Assembly (NCBI GenBank): GCA_002842465.1
Contig: PHDA01000023.1
Coordinates: 1 to 43,616 of the forward strand
DNA length: 43,616 bases
Direction: 5' to 3'
DNA from: Bacteroidetes bacterium HGW-Bacteroidetes-7
GTDB taxonomy: Bacteria; Bacteroidota; Bacteroidia; Bacteroidales; UBA932
Under the pieces are notes generated by a model. That model was not told the DNA's origin. It worked only from the letters and a program-made list of their open reading frames with translations, and did not search any database. The position numbers were made by a program, and so were the translations under genes. Position 1 is the first letter of the stretch, and the number at the start of each line of letters is the position of its first letter. Positions 26,187 to 34,041 of this stretch are shown one piece after another.

Positions 26187-26194
26187 CAAATGTA
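26187..26194 (-). promoter_or_regulatory. -7 element for ackA-ptb-buk
   Basis: TACATTTG on the minus strand fits TAnnTTTG. The leader would be about 48 bases and very AT-rich. A -33 TTTG at ideal spacing is lacking, which would suit a promoter that needs an activator. Confidence 0.5.
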
Positions 26195-26219
26195 ACAAAA
26201 AAACGCCGTTTTACTAATG

Positions 26220-26239
26220 ATATCAAATAAAATTGATAT
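26220..26239. promoter_or_regulatory. Inverted repeat between ackA and comEC, candidate operator
   Basis: ATATCAA (26220-26226) and TTGATAT (26233-26239) form a perfect 7-bp dyad with a six-base spacer. Another ATCAA lies at 26248-26252. The dyad centre is about 36 bases upstream of the ackA -7 element and overlaps the likely comEC promoter zone, so one protein could act on both genes. Confidence 0.4.
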
Positions 26240-26262
26240 ATTTACTAATCAATTGAGAGGCG

Positions 26263-27858
26263 ATGGATCTAGTGTGCGGGAAAGATATTGACAATATCAG
26301 GCAGGTAAGGAATTCTCCTTTACTGCCTTATGTTGTTTCATATCTCACCGGAATACTAATCTCACCTCATCTTAACATTACTCCCACTTATTCTGCAATT
26401 ATTGTATATTCCGTAACATTATCCACAATTTTGATTTCGCTGGCAGTAATACGATTGAAAGATTTTAGGTGGGACATCTTGATTAAATATCTGCTTTTGC
26501 TTTCAATTTTTCTTGCCGGTAATTTTAACAACTCAACAAGGCTCAGCACTACAAAAAACAAACAAATCTCCCTTTTGGTAAAGGAGAAAAACATGCCTTT
26601 AAAACTGATTGTTAAAAACAGTGTAAAGATAAACAGAAATTCTTCATCAGCATTCTGTTTTTCTATAGATTATAATGAAAAAATTTTGTTATATATAGAC
26701 AAGAGATATCCGGCTTATGATATTCTCATAGGAGATACAATAATTATTAATTACACCGGAACCTCTGTCGATCGATTGGGGCAAAACGGTAACACTGGTT
26801 GGGTGGACTACCTAAAAAGTAGAGGTATCCTAAGTTTTGGGTATGCAAAATCGGGTGAATTCAAAGTAATAAAACCAAGGCATAAAAGTATACCCGATTA
26901 TCTGATGAATAAAAAATCATCAATAATTCAAAATCTCAGTAAAAATTATCCTGAAGAAAATTGGGTAGCACTTATTGCTGCTTTAGCAACAGGAGACAAA
27001 ACTAATCTAAACAAAGAGATAAGAAACGCCTTTTCGGCTTCTGGAAGTATGCATTTAATGGCTGTATCAGGGTTTCATGCAACCCTCCTCTACATTTTTC
27101 TTAGCTATCTTTTGGCCTTTATGGGAAATTACAGAGCAATGAAAATATTACGTGGGATACTCACTATAGTTACTCTCTGGATTCTTGTAATAGTTGCTGA
27201 ATTCACACCCTCTGCCACACGATCTGTAATTATGCTCTCTTTTTATATTATTTCAAATGTATTCAGCAAAAGAGGTGTGTCTATTAATACATTATTTGCA
27301 TCTGCATTGATTATTACAATTGCCAACCCAAAAGCTGTTTACGATGCCGGATTTATACTTTCCTACACTGCATTTGCTTCAATAATTTTTATTAGTCCTG
27401 CATTTAGGAATTTAATTAAAACAGAGAACAAAATTATCAATTGGCTTTGGGGTATTGTGTCTATTTCAATTGCTTGTCAGATAGGAACCTCGTTAATTTC
27501 AATAAATTTTTTTGGCTATTTTCCTCCCTACTTTCTTCTATCAAATGTTTTACTTATTCCGCTAATTACTTTGATTTTATACATAGCCATACTAACCGGT
27601 GCATTTGCTGTATTTGGCATTGGATATGAATATTTGATAAGAATCCTAAATTTCTTATCTGAATCAGCAATTTGGATCGTTTCACGAATTGAATCGCTTC
27701 CACTTTCTGTGATTAAACTAAATCCCAGCCCCGGAGTGGAGATATCAATTGCCGTGATAATTATAACCCTGTTTATTGAATATGGACTAAATAAGAGAGT
27801 TAAGAAATATATAGTTTTCGGTTGCCTGGTTAATATTGCATTGTGTTTGCTATTATAA
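26263..27858 (+). CDS. comEC: ComEC/Rec2 family membrane protein, lacking a metallo-beta-lactamase domain
   Basis: The 531-residue protein has an N-terminal DUF4131-like part (two helices, then a beta-rich region near residues 105-200) and the Competence membrane domain with the signature SGSMHLMAVSGFHATLLY. ComEC forms the inner-membrane channel for DNA uptake in transformation. It ends right after the last helices (IVFGCLVNIALCLLL); the C-terminal metallo-beta-lactamase nuclease domain of longer ComECs is missing, so it is shorter than the 700-800 residue forms. No other competence gene is nearby. Its final 29 bases overlap the convergent permease gene. Confidence 0.85.
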   Translation: MDLVCGKDIDNIRQVRNSPLLPYVVSYLTGILISPHLNITPTYSAIIVYSVTLSTILISLAVIRLKDFRWDILIKYLLLLSIFLAGNFNNSTRLSTTKNKQISLLVKEKNMPLKLIVKNSVKINRNSSSAFCFSIDYNEKILLYIDKRYPAYDILIGDTIIINYTGTSVDRLGQNGNTGWVDYLKSRGILSFGYAKSGEFKVIKPRHKSIPDYLMNKKSSIIQNLSKNYPEENWVALIAALATGDKTNLNKEIRNAFSASGSMHLMAVSGFHATLLYIFLSYLLAFMGNYRAMKILRGILTIVTLWILVIVAEFTPSATRSVIMLSFYIISNVFSKRGVSINTLFASALIITIANPKAVYDAGFILSYTAFASIIFISPAFRNLIKTENKIINWLWGIVSISIACQIGTSLISINFFGYFPPYFLLSNVLLIPLITLILYIAILTGAFAVFGIGYEYLIRILNFLSESAIWIVSRIESLPLSVIKLNPSPGVEISIAVIIITLFIEYGLNKRVKKYIVFGCLVNIALCLLL

Positions 27859-28711
27859 ACACCGCAACAATTGCAAGTATTACCCCTATCCACTGTTTGC
27901 GGGTAAAAACCTCTTTAAAAAACAGAACTCCTATAAGAGCTGTCAACATAACAACAGATGCGTTGTGTATAGGAAAAACCACAGATCCTCCCATTCTGGC
28001 AACATTTACCAAAATCATCTTTGATGTAAGAAAATTAAATAGCCCCAATATTGATCCAAACGCTATAGTTTTAAGACCAAAACCTATCTCCTGACTCTTG
28101 CTCTTACCAGTTACAAGAGCAGAGAGAGCGCTCAATACAAATGCCGTTATAAAAATACCCAATAGAAAGAGTTCTCTCTCACCATCTTTTGAAAGTGCCA
28201 AATTATTGGTCAACTCCATTGATGTATCAATCATACCGGAGAGGATAAAAACCATTAATGGTAAAATGAATGCCCCTTTTACCCTTTTATCTGATCTCTT
28301 ATAAAGAATAAGAAAAAAAGATGCCAATGCCAGTATAATTCCGGCAACTTTAAGATAGAGTCCTGTGCTTTGTCCGAGATATAGTATTCCTACAGTAACT
28401 GGTATAACTACAGACATCTTATTTAATGCTGTTGTAAGCCCGATTCCCACCTTTTGAGTAGAATAGGTCATAACAATAAAACTAGTTACAAAAAGAGTTC
28501 CTACAATTAATGAAGGTACAATCAACTTAACAGGGAAAAGAATTTCAGTGCCTCCGAAAATAAGGTCTCCAAGAGTGAAAACCATTGCCACAAAGTAGTT
28601 CACTGCAATTGCTTGGTATTTATTAACCTTTTTTACGTTTACCACTTTAAGAGATATGAACATCCCTATGGCAAATAATATGTGGATTATCAGATAAATA
28701 ATGTTCTGCAT
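27830..28711 (-). CDS. EamA/DMT family transporter
   Basis: The 293-residue inner-membrane protein has about ten hydrophobic helices. It starts IIYLIIHILFAIGMFISLKV, and the second half contains ASVVMLTALIGVLFFKEVFT, the typical end of an EamA repeat. It is different from the permease at 2352-3254, with little visible similarity beyond the fold. The substrate is unknown. It is transcribed away from the PurF-like gene across 78 bases and overlaps comEC at its 3' end. Confidence 0.82.
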   Translation of the reverse strand: MQNIIYLIIHILFAIGMFISLKVVNVKKVNKYQAIAVNYFVAMVFTLGDLIFGGTEILFPVKLIVPSLIVGTLFVTSFIVMTYSTQKVGIGLTTALNKMSVVIPVTVGILYLGQSTGLYLKVAGIILALASFFLILYKRSDKRVKGAFILPLMVFILSGMIDTSMELTNNLALSKDGERELFLLGIFITAFVLSALSALVTGKSKSQEIGFGLKTIAFGSILGLFNFLTSKMILVNVARMGGSVVFPIHNASVVMLTALIGVLFFKEVFTRKQWIGVILAIVAVFIIANTMQY

Positions 28712-28757
28712 GTTTCAATTGTTAAAATCATTCTGTAAAGTTAAGTGGAAATTGTCT

Positions 28758-28765
28758 TACATTTG
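28758..28765 (+). promoter_or_regulatory. -7 element for the PurF-like gene
   Basis: TACATTTG matches TAnnTTTG, 24 bases before ATG 28790. It supports that ATG as the true start, which matters because the encoded protein lacks the expected N-terminal cysteine. Confidence 0.55.
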
Positions 28766-28789
28766 TGCCCGTCATAAAAAATTTATAGC

Positions 28790-30199
28790 ATGGGCGGTCT
28801 ATTCGGAGTTATTTCAAAGCAAAAGTGTATTACTGATCTATTTTATGGAACCGATTATCATTCTCATTTGGGAACACGCAGAGGTGGTTTGGCGACATAT
28901 AATGTAAGCGGAAGCTTTGCAAGATCAATCCACAATCTTGAAAATTCACAATTCAGAACCAAATTTGAGGACGATCTTAAAAAGTTTGATGGTAATTCAG
29001 GAATAGGTGTAATTAGTGATTCTGATCCTCAACCGATAATCCTGAATTCTCACCTTGGAAAATTTGCGATTGTTACAGTTGGGAAAATAAATAATGTCGC
29101 TGAACTTGAAAGAGACCTCATTTCAGCAGGTAGAAGTTTTACAGAACTAAGTTCCGGCCAAACAAATCCAACTGAACTTACTGCTCTTTTAATAACCGCA
29201 GGAAAAAGCTTTGAAGATGGAATTAAGATAGCTCAGGATAAAATTAAGGGATCATGTTCGTTTTTAATTCTTACAGAGAAATCAATAATAGCATCCCGTG
29301 ACAAATTTGGAAGGACACCTCTTATCATAGGCAAAAAAGAGGGCTGTTTTGCAGTTGCCTCAGAGACATGTGCATTCTCCAATTTAGGTTACGAAGAGGA
29401 GTATTATGTTGGTCCCGGAGAGGTAATCGAAATGAATTCCGAGGGGTTTAAAACTATCATTAAGGCAAAGGAAAAGCTTCAAATATGCTCTTTTCTTTGG
29501 ATTTACTACGGTTATCCAACAAGTTCATATGAGAGGATTAATGTTGATGATGTGAGGTTTTCACTGGGATATTCATTGGGAAGCAAAGACAAAACAGACC
29601 TTGATGTTTCATCAGCTATTCCTGACTCAGGAACATGTATGGCCATTGGGTTTGCCGCCGGCAAGAAGATCCCTTACAGGTGTGCTGTGGTTAAATACAC
29701 CCCTACCTGGCCAAGAAGCTTTATGCCGTCAGACCAGTCAATAAGAGATTTGGTTGCCAAAATGAAGCTTATCCCTAACAAAAGTCTTTTAAGGGAAAAA
29801 CGAATTGCCTTTTGCGACGATTCAATTGTTCGAGGAACACAACTACGTGATAATGCCCAAATTTTGCTTGGTTATGGCGCAAAAGAGATTCATATCAGAA
29901 TCAGCTGCCCCCCTTTGGTGTACCCATGTGAGTTTTTGAACTTTTCTGCATCACGCTCGCCTTTGGAATTAATAACCCGCAGATACATTCTGCAAAAAGA
30001 GGGTGAACACAATAAGAATCTTGATAAATACTCAGACTCTTCAACAAATGAATACAAAGAGATGGTTGAGTTCATCAAAAATGAATTGAACCTATCGAGT
30101 CTTGAATACAACTCGATTGAGACACTAATAAAGTCTATAGGATTACCTAAAGAAAGAATTTGTACTCACTGTTTTGATGGCTCAAGCTACGGAGGATAA
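28790..30199 (+). CDS. PurF-like amidophosphoribosyltransferase paralogue with inactive glutaminase domain
   Basis: The 469-residue protein has the PurF layout: an N-terminal class II glutaminase-type domain (about 1-215) and a phosphoribosyltransferase domain (about 245-400) with the PRPP loop FCDDSIVRGT (341-350). PurF must start MCGI, with Cys as nucleophile; here it starts MGGLFGV, with no Cys at position 2. The oxyanion Asn (HNGN in PurF) is also gone, the matching stretch being VTVGKIN. By contrast Cys233, Cys380, Cys458 and Cys461 match the four Fe-S ligands of Bacillus subtilis PurF, and the ending CTHCFDGSSYGG aligns with CLACFTG. So it may use ammonia, bind PRPP as a sensor, or do another job. 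It is probably not the organism's main PurF. I recall similar MGGxFG proteins in other Bacteroidales. Confidence 0.85.
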   Translation: MGGLFGVISKQKCITDLFYGTDYHSHLGTRRGGLATYNVSGSFARSIHNLENSQFRTKFEDDLKKFDGNSGIGVISDSDPQPIILNSHLGKFAIVTVGKINNVAELERDLISAGRSFTELSSGQTNPTELTALLITAGKSFEDGIKIAQDKIKGSCSFLILTEKSIIASRDKFGRTPLIIGKKEGCFAVASETCAFSNLGYEEEYYVGPGEVIEMNSEGFKTIIKAKEKLQICSFLWIYYGYPTSSYERINVDDVRFSLGYSLGSKDKTDLDVSSAIPDSGTCMAIGFAAGKKIPYRCAVVKYTPTWPRSFMPSDQSIRDLVAKMKLIPNKSLLREKRIAFCDDSIVRGTQLRDNAQILLGYGAKEIHIRISCPPLVYPCEFLNFSASRSPLELITRRYILQKEGEHNKNLDKYSDSSTNEYKEMVEFIKNELNLSSLEYNSIETLIKSIGLPKERICTHCFDGSSYGG

Positions 30200-30224
30200 T
30201 TTTTTCATTTTCAATCTGTAAAAT

Positions 30225-30254
30225 TTTGGTATGTGATATTATTGTATATCTTTG
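30225..30254 (+). promoter_or_regulatory. Consensus promoter of the RRM protein gene
   Basis: TTTG (30225-30228) and TATCTTTG (30247-30254) are separated by 18 bases, close to the Bacteroidota consensus. Transcription would start near 30261, giving a leader of about 38 bases that includes a T-rich stretch. Confidence 0.75.
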
Positions 30255-30298
30255 TATATACAATTAACCTTTTTTTTAAACTATTTATTTCTGTTCAT

Positions 30299-30559
30299 AT
30301 GAACATCTTTGTTTCAAGTTTAAGTTTCCGTGCTAAGAAGGAAGATCTGGCCGAACTATTCGCACCTTATGGAGAAGTTACTTCTGCAAGAATTATTATC
30401 AATCGCGACACCCGTCGCTCAAAGGGTTATGGCTTCGTAGAGATGCCTAATGAATCTGAAGGAAATGCTGCAATTTCAGCTCTGAACGGTTCTGAGCACA
30501 TGGGTCGTACTATCAGTGTAGCTCAGGCTAACGATCGCCCGGCAAGGGAGGAGTACTAG
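30299..30559 (+). CDS. Small RRM-domain RNA-binding protein
   Basis: The 86-residue protein is a single RNA recognition motif. RNP2 is NIFVSS (residues 2-7) and RNP1 is KGYGFVEM (42-49), with the aromatic residues that stack on RNA bases present (Phe4, Tyr44, Phe46). A short polar tail follows. Such proteins (Rbp family) are abundant in Bacteroidota and, in Bacteroides, influence mRNA or small-RNA regulation. The frame is open upstream to 30233, but that would place the start inside the promoter region and add a hydrophobic stretch foreign to the family, so ATG 30299 is chosen. A strong promoter and terminator make it a single-gene transcript. Confidence 0.93.
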   Translation: MNIFVSSLSFRAKKEDLAELFAPYGEVTSARIIINRDTRRSKGYGFVEMPNESEGNAAISALNGSEHMGRTISVAQANDRPAREEY

Positions 30560-30592
30560 CAGATTTGAAATTATTCTGATAAAGAAAAAAAC

Positions 30593-30627
30593 AAGAGGAT
30601 GACAATTAAGTCATCCTCTTTTTTTTA
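30593..30627 (+). terminator. Bidirectional terminator between the RRM gene and the S46 peptidase gene
   Basis: The stem AAGAGGATGAC (30593-30603) with GTCATCCTCTT (30610-30620) and a six-base loop is followed by T residues on the plus strand and also preceded by A residues, so it can stop transcripts from both directions. Confidence 0.88.
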
Positions 30628-30651
30628 AAATATTTCCGCCTAATTATTTGA

Positions 30652-32772
30652 TTAATAGATGATTTTCATCTCATCTATAAGGTGATTTGCTCCGGCAAGT
30701 TTATCAATAACAAACAGAACAAATCTGATATCTAAGGAGATATTCCTGCATACTTCTGGGTCATATGCAATGTCACTCATGGTTCCTTCCCAAACACGAT
30801 CAAAATTAATTCCAATAAGTTCACCCTGGGCATTAATAACAGGACTTCCGGAATTACCTCCTGATGTATGGTTGGTGGCAATAAAACATACAGGAATGGT
30901 TCCGTTTACCTCCCATCTGCCATAATCCTTTGATGAGTATATTTCTCTGAGTTTTTGAGGAATATTATAATCGTATATCTCAGGATTGTCCTTTTCCATA
31001 ATTCCCTCAAGAGTAGAAGATGGAAAATAGTAAACTCCATCGACCGGTTTATATCCGTTAACTTTACCATATGTAATCCGCAAAGTGGAGTTTGCATCAG
31101 GGTAGAATTCCCTCTCTTTGTCAAATTCCATCTGCCCTCTCATATAGGTTCTGTATAAAAGAGTAAGATTTCTATTGATTTCATCAAATTGAGGTTTGAT
31201 ATCTTTTGTGTGTTTTTCATTAAACGCGTTATAAAGTAATACAGCAGGGTCCTTTGCAAAAGTTGATTCAGATACTCCATCTTTAATAGCATTTAAAGCT
31301 TTTTCACTTGATGTAAATAATGATGCCTCGAACAGACAGTCTGCAACTGCTTGCACACTCCCCTTTTTTGCAACTATGTCTTTGAAAAATTCAGGTTGCA
31401 TTTCTGTAGGAACATTCTTTTTGTACTCAGTAACAATAGCTATAAATGACCTTTTGTCAATAGGCAGGTGGTAATCTTTGTAAAAGCTTACTAGCATTTG
31501 CCTGATATTATTAGCGCTAACTTCCGGGGACATTTTTGAATTTCTTGCTATGGCTGCTGTTACATTACCCGCGATTCTGATGATCTCATTTGCATTGATC
31601 GCTTCGTTATGGTAATCAGTTGCAAAAGCATAAGGTTCCAACTCTTCATATAGTTTAGACAGTTGTGAGATAAGATCTTTGTATTCTGGTTTATCTTGTG
31701 CCCATTTTTCAAATCTGCTCTCAAAATGCTTTTTTGTAGAAACTGTATTAAGTTTTTCAATCCCTTTAGATTCTCCCTGCCACTTTTTCCATGCGTTTGA
31801 AACGGAGGCATTTTTTGAGGCATATTTAATTCGAACCTCCTGACTTTTTTCCATTTCTTCACGCTGAACGTTAAGGCGCATGGTTCTAAGGTTAATTTTG
31901 TGAGGATTAGACATATCAGTTATATATTTAACAGCAGAAGAATGAAGATACTCCTGTGTTCTGCCAGGATAGCCGTAGACAAGTGTAAAATCTCCCTCTT
32001 TAACGCCCTTGGCCGAAATTGTAAAAAACCTTTTTGGTACATATGGCACATTGTCTTTTGAATATTCGGCAGGTTTGTTGTCTTTACCTGCATAAATTCT
32101 GAATAGTGCAAAATCTCCGGTATGTCTTGGCCACATCCAATTGTCGGTATCTCCCCCGAATTTACCGATTGATGATGGCGGAGCACCAACTAATCTAACA
32201 TCAGAATATGTTTCATAAACAAATAGAAAATATTGGTTACCATAATACAATGGTTCAACTCTGGCTTGATAATGTGTGTTTTCGGTGGCTTTCCGGGTAA
32301 TCTCTTGAGATTTTGCCGAGACAATTTTTGATCTCTCTTCTTCAGATAAATCAGCAGCCAAAGAATTTATTATGTGATTTGTAACATCTTCCATCTTGAC
32401 AAGAAAACGTACAGTCAGGCCTCTGTTGGGTAACTCTTCTTTTTTGGACATCGCCCAAAATCCATCTCTCAGATAGTCATTTTCGACAGAGCTGTGTGAT
32501 TGAATTTGTCCAAATCCACAATGGTGGTTTGTTATTATCAAACCTTCTGCAGATATAAGTTCACCCGTGCAACCACCGCCGAAATGCACAATTGCGTCTT
32601 TCAGTGATGCCTGGTTGATGCTGTAAAGATCTTCTGCGGTCAGTTTAAATCCATTCTTCTGAAGGTCTGCCATTCTCTCTTTAATAAGCAGTGGTAGCCA
32701 CATTCCTTCATCGGCCAATAAGTTGCCGAAAGATATCAGAATGACAGCTAATGAGATTATAAATCTTTTCAT
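30652..32772 (-). CDS. S46 family dipeptidyl-peptidase, DPP11-like (Asp/Glu-specific)
   Basis: The 706-residue secreted serine peptidase removes dipeptides from the N-terminus of peptides. The signal peptide is MKRFIISLAVILISFGNLLA. Active-site blocks are TNHHCGFGQ (His83/His84), HTGDFALFR (Asp220) and GGNSGSPV (Ser641). The specificity position 18 residues after the serine is Arg659 (INFDRVWEG); in Porphyromonas gingivalis DPP11 this is Arg673, giving Asp/Glu preference, while DPP7 has Gly there. This assignment comes from my memory of the family. It acts in the periplasm on peptides that are then imported and fermented. It is divergent from the AI-2E gene, preceded by TAAGTTTG. Confidence 0.9.
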   Translation of the reverse strand: MKRFIISLAVILISFGNLLADEGMWLPLLIKERMADLQKNGFKLTAEDLYSINQASLKDAIVHFGGGCTGELISAEGLIITNHHCGFGQIQSHSSVENDYLRDGFWAMSKKEELPNRGLTVRFLVKMEDVTNHIINSLAADLSEEERSKIVSAKSQEITRKATENTHYQARVEPLYYGNQYFLFVYETYSDVRLVGAPPSSIGKFGGDTDNWMWPRHTGDFALFRIYAGKDNKPAEYSKDNVPYVPKRFFTISAKGVKEGDFTLVYGYPGRTQEYLHSSAVKYITDMSNPHKINLRTMRLNVQREEMEKSQEVRIKYASKNASVSNAWKKWQGESKGIEKLNTVSTKKHFESRFEKWAQDKPEYKDLISQLSKLYEELEPYAFATDYHNEAINANEIIRIAGNVTAAIARNSKMSPEVSANNIRQMLVSFYKDYHLPIDKRSFIAIVTEYKKNVPTEMQPEFFKDIVAKKGSVQAVADCLFEASLFTSSEKALNAIKDGVSESTFAKDPAVLLYNAFNEKHTKDIKPQFDEINRNLTLLYRTYMRGQMEFDKEREFYPDANSTLRITYGKVNGYKPVDGVYYFPSSTLEGIMEKDNPEIYDYNIPQKLREIYSSKDYGRWEVNGTIPVCFIATNHTSGGNSGSPVINAQGELIGINFDRVWEGTMSDIAYDPEVCRNISLDIRFVLFVIDKLAGANHLIDEMKIIY

Positions 32773-32799
32773 GTTGTTATAATATGGTTAATTAGATCA

Positions 32800-32807
32800 C
32801 AAACTTA
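32800..32807 (-). promoter_or_regulatory. -7 element for the S46 peptidase gene
   Basis: TAAGTTTG on the minus strand fits TAnnTTTG, 27 bases before the peptidase ATG. It lies 11 bases from the opposing promoter element at 32819-32826, so the two divergent promoters interleave. Confidence 0.5.
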
Positions 32808-32818
32808 CAAAAATTTCT

Positions 32819-32826
32819 TACTTTTG
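32819..32826 (+). promoter_or_regulatory. -7 element for the AI-2E family gene
   Basis: TACTTTTG fits TAnnTTTG, 17 bases before ATG 32844. Confidence 0.5.
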
Positions 32827-32843
32827 ATGAAACTCTAACTACT

Positions 32844-33944
32844 ATGAATCAGCTTGCAAAATACATTATTGGAATTGCAGTAGCTCTGATAATCGGTTTC
32901 ATTGCATGGTATTTCAGCGATATAGTGATTTACATTATAATTTCTGCTGTACTCTCACTTATAGGGAAACCTTTGATGGACAGACTAACAGCTATAAGCA
33001 TCAGGAATTTTTCAATACCTAAAAGTGTTGCTGCGGCAATCACCCTCGGAGTTATGTTTACCATTATAATCTCAATTTTTCTTTTTATTGCTCCTCTTGC
33101 CGGTAAACTTTTTACCAGTATCAACACAATAGAAATTGAGTCATTGGGTGTAATGATTGCAGATCCATTGAAGGATCTTAATAATTTTATTATTAATACA
33201 TTCCCTACTTTGGGGATGGATTTCAGAATTGAAAACATTGTTATTGATGAATTTCAGAAAATTTTTACAACTTCATCTGTTGCCTCTTTCTTTGCTTCTG
33301 TAACCTCACTGCTGTTTAATACTGTTATAGCTGTACTTGTAGTATCCTTTATAACATTCTTCTTCCTTAAAGAGCAGAATATGTTTGACAACATGGTTAT
33401 TGCACTGTTTCCTGACAGATATGAGGAGAATGTAAAAAGAGCATTGTCCTCTGTAAACAGACTATTGGTAAGATACTTTATTGGAATTAGTCTCCAGACA
33501 GTGTGTATAGTCGTACTTAACACATTGGGCCTCTATTTTATTGCAGGGCTTGATTTCTCACTAGCCATTGTATTGGCTTCGTTAACAGGTATCCTAAACA
33601 TAATACCATATGTTGGACCTTGGATAGGTGCATTCTTTGGAGTGCTATTTACTTTGACAATTCAGACACCTGAAGGGGTTGAAGTGGGAGGTTTGATTAT
33701 AAAACTTATTGCAGTCTTTTTATCAACTCAAATAATTGATAATTTTGTACTTCAGCCTTTAATTTTCTCAAATAGTGTTAAGGCTCATCCATTGGAGATT
33801 TTCATTGTTCTTCTGATTGCTGCCAGTGTAGCAGGGGTTATTGGAATGTTGGTGGCTATACCTTCTTATACTGTAATCAGAGTATTTGCTCGGGAGTTCT
33901 TTTCACACTTTAAATTGGTCCAGAAATTGACAGATAAGATATAA
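32844..33944 (+). CDS. AI-2E family (PerM/TqsA-like) transporter
   Basis: The 366-residue inner-membrane protein has about eight helices and the family features: YIIISAVLSLIGKPLMDRL at the start, a soluble-looking middle (about 110-150), FITFFFLKEQNMF, and NIIPYVGPWIGAFFGV in the C-terminal half. The family includes exporters of small molecules and Na+/H+ antiporters; involvement in autoinducer-2 is not implied. It is monocistronic between its own promoter element and a strong terminator. Confidence 0.9.
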   Translation: MNQLAKYIIGIAVALIIGFIAWYFSDIVIYIIISAVLSLIGKPLMDRLTAISIRNFSIPKSVAAAITLGVMFTIIISIFLFIAPLAGKLFTSINTIEIESLGVMIADPLKDLNNFIINTFPTLGMDFRIENIVIDEFQKIFTTSSVASFFASVTSLLFNTVIAVLVVSFITFFFLKEQNMFDNMVIALFPDRYEENVKRALSSVNRLLVRYFIGISLQTVCIVVLNTLGLYFIAGLDFSLAIVLASLTGILNIIPYVGPWIGAFFGVLFTLTIQTPEGVEVGGLIIKLIAVFLSTQIIDNFVLQPLIFSNSVKAHPLEIFIVLLIAASVAGVIGMLVAIPSYTVIRVFAREFFSHFKLVQKLTDKI

Positions 33945-33982
33945 TGAGATATTTACACGGATACTAGAATTTTGGTTTTGAT

Positions 33983-34020
33983 AAAAAAAGGGGGCAAATT
34001 ATATGCCCCCTTTTTTTTCT
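33983..34020. terminator. Strong bidirectional terminator
   Basis: AAAGGGGGCA (33987-33996) pairs with TGCCCCCTTT (34004-34013) around a seven-base loop, flanked by A on the left and T on the right, so it works on both strands. It separates the AI-2E gene from the convergent TPR gene. Confidence 0.92.
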
Positions 34021-34041
34021 ATGTTAACACAAACAGAATAT

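Noticed and set aside
30233..30298. Hydrophobic N-terminal extension of the RRM protein as a membrane anchor
   Set aside because: It would start inside the promoter, before the predicted transcription start; the RRM begins directly at ATG 30299.
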